Shown here: positions 7,387-8,226 of the stretch, piece after piece
Layout of the letters: every line of letters begins with the position of its first letter
Numbering within the stretch: the first letter of the stretch is position 1
Assembly: GCA_024640385.1 (NCBI GenBank)
Contig: JAHEFC010000175.1
Span: 1 to 8,226, forward strand
Source of the DNA: Sphingobacteriales bacterium
GTDB lineage: Bacteria > Bacteroidota > Bacteroidia > Chitinophagales > Chitinophagaceae
Length of the DNA stretch: 8,226 nucleotides
Reading direction: 5' to 3'
Notes under the pieces: generated by a model
What the model was told of the DNA's origin: nothing
The model's input: only the letters and a program-made list of their open reading frames with translations
The model's database searches: none
Translations under genes and position numbers: made by a program

Positions 7387-7420
7387 CTCAAAAAATGGCC
7401 ATTTCAGGGAGTAGTAATGA

Positions 7421-7447
7421 GGTTGGGATTCCGGGGAGGAGCCAACC
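7421..7447 (+). other. Strong RNA hairpin downstream of the transporter-VOC operon
   Basis: GGTTGG (7421-7426) pairs with CCAACC (7442-7447). After a 2-base GA bulge, TTCC (7429-7432) pairs with GGAG (7438-7441, one G-U) around a 5-base loop. That is ten base pairs starting 35 bases after the VOC stop. No T-run follows, so it may be a non-classical terminator or a 3'-end stabilising structure. Confidence 0.45.
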
Positions 7448-7485
7448 AATACCCAAGCAGGCGCATCAATTATTGCTGAACAGAA

Positions 7486-7517
7486 TTGGCTTCCAAAGCC
7501 GGTGAACCCTATATTTG
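7486..7517 (+). promoter_or_regulatory. Bacteroidota-type promoter for the lipoprotein gene
   Basis: TTG at 7486-7488 and a perfect -7 box TATATTTG (TAnnTTTG) at 7510-7517 are separated by 21 bases, within the usual 17-23. The predicted transcription start is a few bases after 7520, leaving a leader of about 30 bases before ATG 7553. A dyad GGCTT-cca-AAGCC (7488-7500) lies in the spacer. This is the best promoter in the window. Confidence 0.65.
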
Positions 7518-7522
7518 TATAG

Positions 7523-7536
7523 TTGAAGTTCTTCAA
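7523..7536. promoter_or_regulatory. Operator-like dyad over the predicted transcription start
   Basis: TTGAAG (7523-7528) and CTTCAA (7531-7536) form perfect 6-base arms around TT, starting 6 bases after the -7 box. The position suits a repressor site; in RNA the two-base loop would be too tight for the full stem, which favours a DNA-level role. Confidence 0.4.
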
Positions 7537-7552
7537 ACACTAAAAGACCTGG

Positions 7553-7987
7553 ATGAAAAACAAGCTGCTGATATTTGCTTTTCCACTCATCCTGTTGGCG
7601 TGCAGTAAGAAATATGATCTCAGTACGCCAGCCAGTACGCCGGCAACTGTGCGGAATATAAATGCGATGATGACCACAGGCAACTGGCGTATCAGGCAAT
7701 ACTGGCATATAGACCATGACGAAACGGTCTATTTCAGGAGTTATATTTTCAATTTCGGAGTAAATAAGATCATCACGGCAACCAAACGGGGCAGTATAGA
7801 GATAGGATCCTGGAGTGCCGGTGAAGAGAATTCAAAAAACAAACTGGTATTTGATTTCATCACCCCGGACGTATTTGTGAAGATCAGTAATACCTGGGAA
7901 GTGACCGACCTGACAGACAATACAATTCGTATTCAGTTCACCCGACCTACCGGTGAAACTGACTGGATCAAAATGGAGAGGAACTGA
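7553..7987 (+). CDS. Small lipoprotein, lipocalin-like domain suspected
   Basis: 144 residues from ATG 7553. A lipoprotein signal peptide is clear: MKNK, a hydrophobic run, and a lipobox LLAC with Cys17 as the lipidated residue, followed by SKKYD. A short linker with a doubled STPA unit (residues 24-31) leads to a domain of about 105 residues rich in predicted beta strands (GNWRIRQYW, YFRSYIFNFG, SIEIGSWSAG, KLVFDF, NTWEVTDLTDNTIRIQF, DWIKMER). The order GxW, FxxYxFxF, GxW, W-x-V, x-I-x-I-x-F matches small lipocalin-like lipoproteins common in Bacteroidota, whose ligand is generally unknown. Expected location is the periplasmic or outer face of a membrane; the residues after the Cys do not match the K-D/E-rich surface export signal well. 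It has its own promoter (7486-7517) and operator-like dyad, and its 3' end overlaps the convergent sua5 gene by 20 bp. Confidence 0.8.
   Translation: MKNKLLIFAFPLILLACSKKYDLSTPASTPATVRNINAMMTTGNWRIRQYWHIDHDETVYFRSYIFNFGVNKIITATKRGSIEIGSWSAGEENSKNKLVFDFITPDVFVKISNTWEVTDLTDNTIRIQFTRPTGETDWIKMERN
7621..7644 (+). repeat. 12-bp tandem repeat in the lipoprotein linker
   Basis: Units 7621-7632 and 7633-7644 match at 11 of 12 bases (CAGTACGCC shared) and encode STPA twice, directly after the lipid anchor. This is a length-variable linker type; slippage would change spacing in steps of four residues without breaking the frame. Confidence 0.7.
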
Positions 7988-8226
7988 CCCCTGCCCTGCT
8001 CAACCTGTCATTTATAGCCATGCCGATCCCTTCGTCCGGGAATCTTTCAGCCAGAATAATTTCCGCGTCAGACCTGTCGAGATCCCGCAAGGCAGTAAAG
8101 AGATTTGAAGCTGCTTCGTGCAAATTCCCGTGCATCGATAAAGACCTGGAAATATAGACATCGTAGTTTTTAACGAATGAAATGACCGCAATCTTTTTAC
8201 CCGGATTTTCATTCACAAACCTGGCT
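7968..8226 (-). CDS. sua5: Threonylcarbamoyl-AMP synthase (Sua5/YwlC type), C-terminal end (5' end outside window)
   Basis: The minus-strand frame is open through the right edge (a GTG at 8216 is internal, preceded in frame by ...ARF), so only the last 85 or so codons are seen. The segment NLHEAASNLFTALRDLDRSDAEIILAERFPDEGIGMAINDRLSRA matches the end of the C-terminal Sua5 domain, which has a Rossmann-like fold and is present in Sua5/YwlC but absent from short TsaC proteins. The enzyme makes threonylcarbamoyl-AMP from Thr, bicarbonate and ATP for the t6A37 modification of ANN-decoding tRNAs. The catalytic YrdC-like domain lies outside the window. The last residues (GVSSSPF) are encoded partly within the 20-bp overlap with the lipoprotein gene. 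The alternative of an unrelated protein is unlikely given the EGIGMAINDRL hallmark. Confidence 0.85.
   Translation of the reverse strand, partial: ARFVNENPGKKIAVISFVKNYDVYISRSLSMHGNLHEAASNLFTALRDLDRSDAEIILAERFPDEGIGMAINDRLSRAGVSSSPF

Noticed and set aside
7391..7404. AAATGGCCATTT palindrome with adjoining A-run as a terminator
   Set aside because: The palindrome has no spacer, so an RNA hairpin would have only about four A-T pairs; too weak, and the A-run precedes it on the transcribed strand.
7144..7536. Minus-strand open frame spanning the VOC gene end and the intergenic region
   Set aside because: Most of it is antisense to the VOC coding sequence, it has no domain features, and it would run through the promoter and hairpin region.

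Overview
The window looks like an ordinary chromosomal stretch from a member of the Bacteroidota, plausibly a Chitinophagaceae-like genus. The clues are moderate GC, an AT-rich leader rather than a clear Shine-Dalgarno before most starts, a Bacteroidota-type promoter (TTG, 21 bp, TAnnTTTG), a secreted BglX-type GH3 enzyme, and a small lipoprotein that resembles lipocalin-like proteins of that group. The taxonomic call rests on recognised sequence style only; no search was run.

Layout, left to right. (1) The 3' end of a Uup-type ABC-F ATPase gene (+, cut by the left edge). It converges on and overlaps by 11 bp a class II glutamine amidotransferase gene (-) whose real start is at the MCRW motif. 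(2) A divergent gap of 145 bp, then a small four-helix membrane protein of unknown function (+). (3) A PhnB/YjdN-like VOC protein (+). (4) A promoter candidate, then a complete exported GH3 beta-glucosidase, bglX (+), closed by a good hairpin terminator. (5) A two-gene operon (+): an exporter-type half ABC transporter whose stop overlaps the start (ATGA) of a glyoxalase-I-like VOC protein with all four expected metal ligands. (6) A structured intergenic region holding a strong hairpin, a near-ideal promoter and two dyads, then a short lipoprotein (+). (7) The C-terminal end of a Sua5/YwlC-type threonylcarbamoyl-AMP synthase gene (-), cut by the right edge and overlapping the lipoprotein gene by 20 bp.

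Most genes appear to be independent housekeeping or accessory functions: translation (Uup, Sua5), sugar hydrolysis in the periplasm (BglX), and small-molecule handling (VOC proteins, amidotransferase). The only clear co-transcribed pair is the ABC exporter with its VOC partner. I see no mobile element, CRISPR array, tRNA or rRNA, and no defence system, and I do not find a convincing undescribed system. The points most worth checking are the exporter-VOC pair, an 18-bp tandem duplication at the exporter's A-loop, the exporter's uncertain 5' end, and the operator-like dyad over the predicted transcription start of the lipoprotein gene. No gene-free stretch exceeds about 240 bases.
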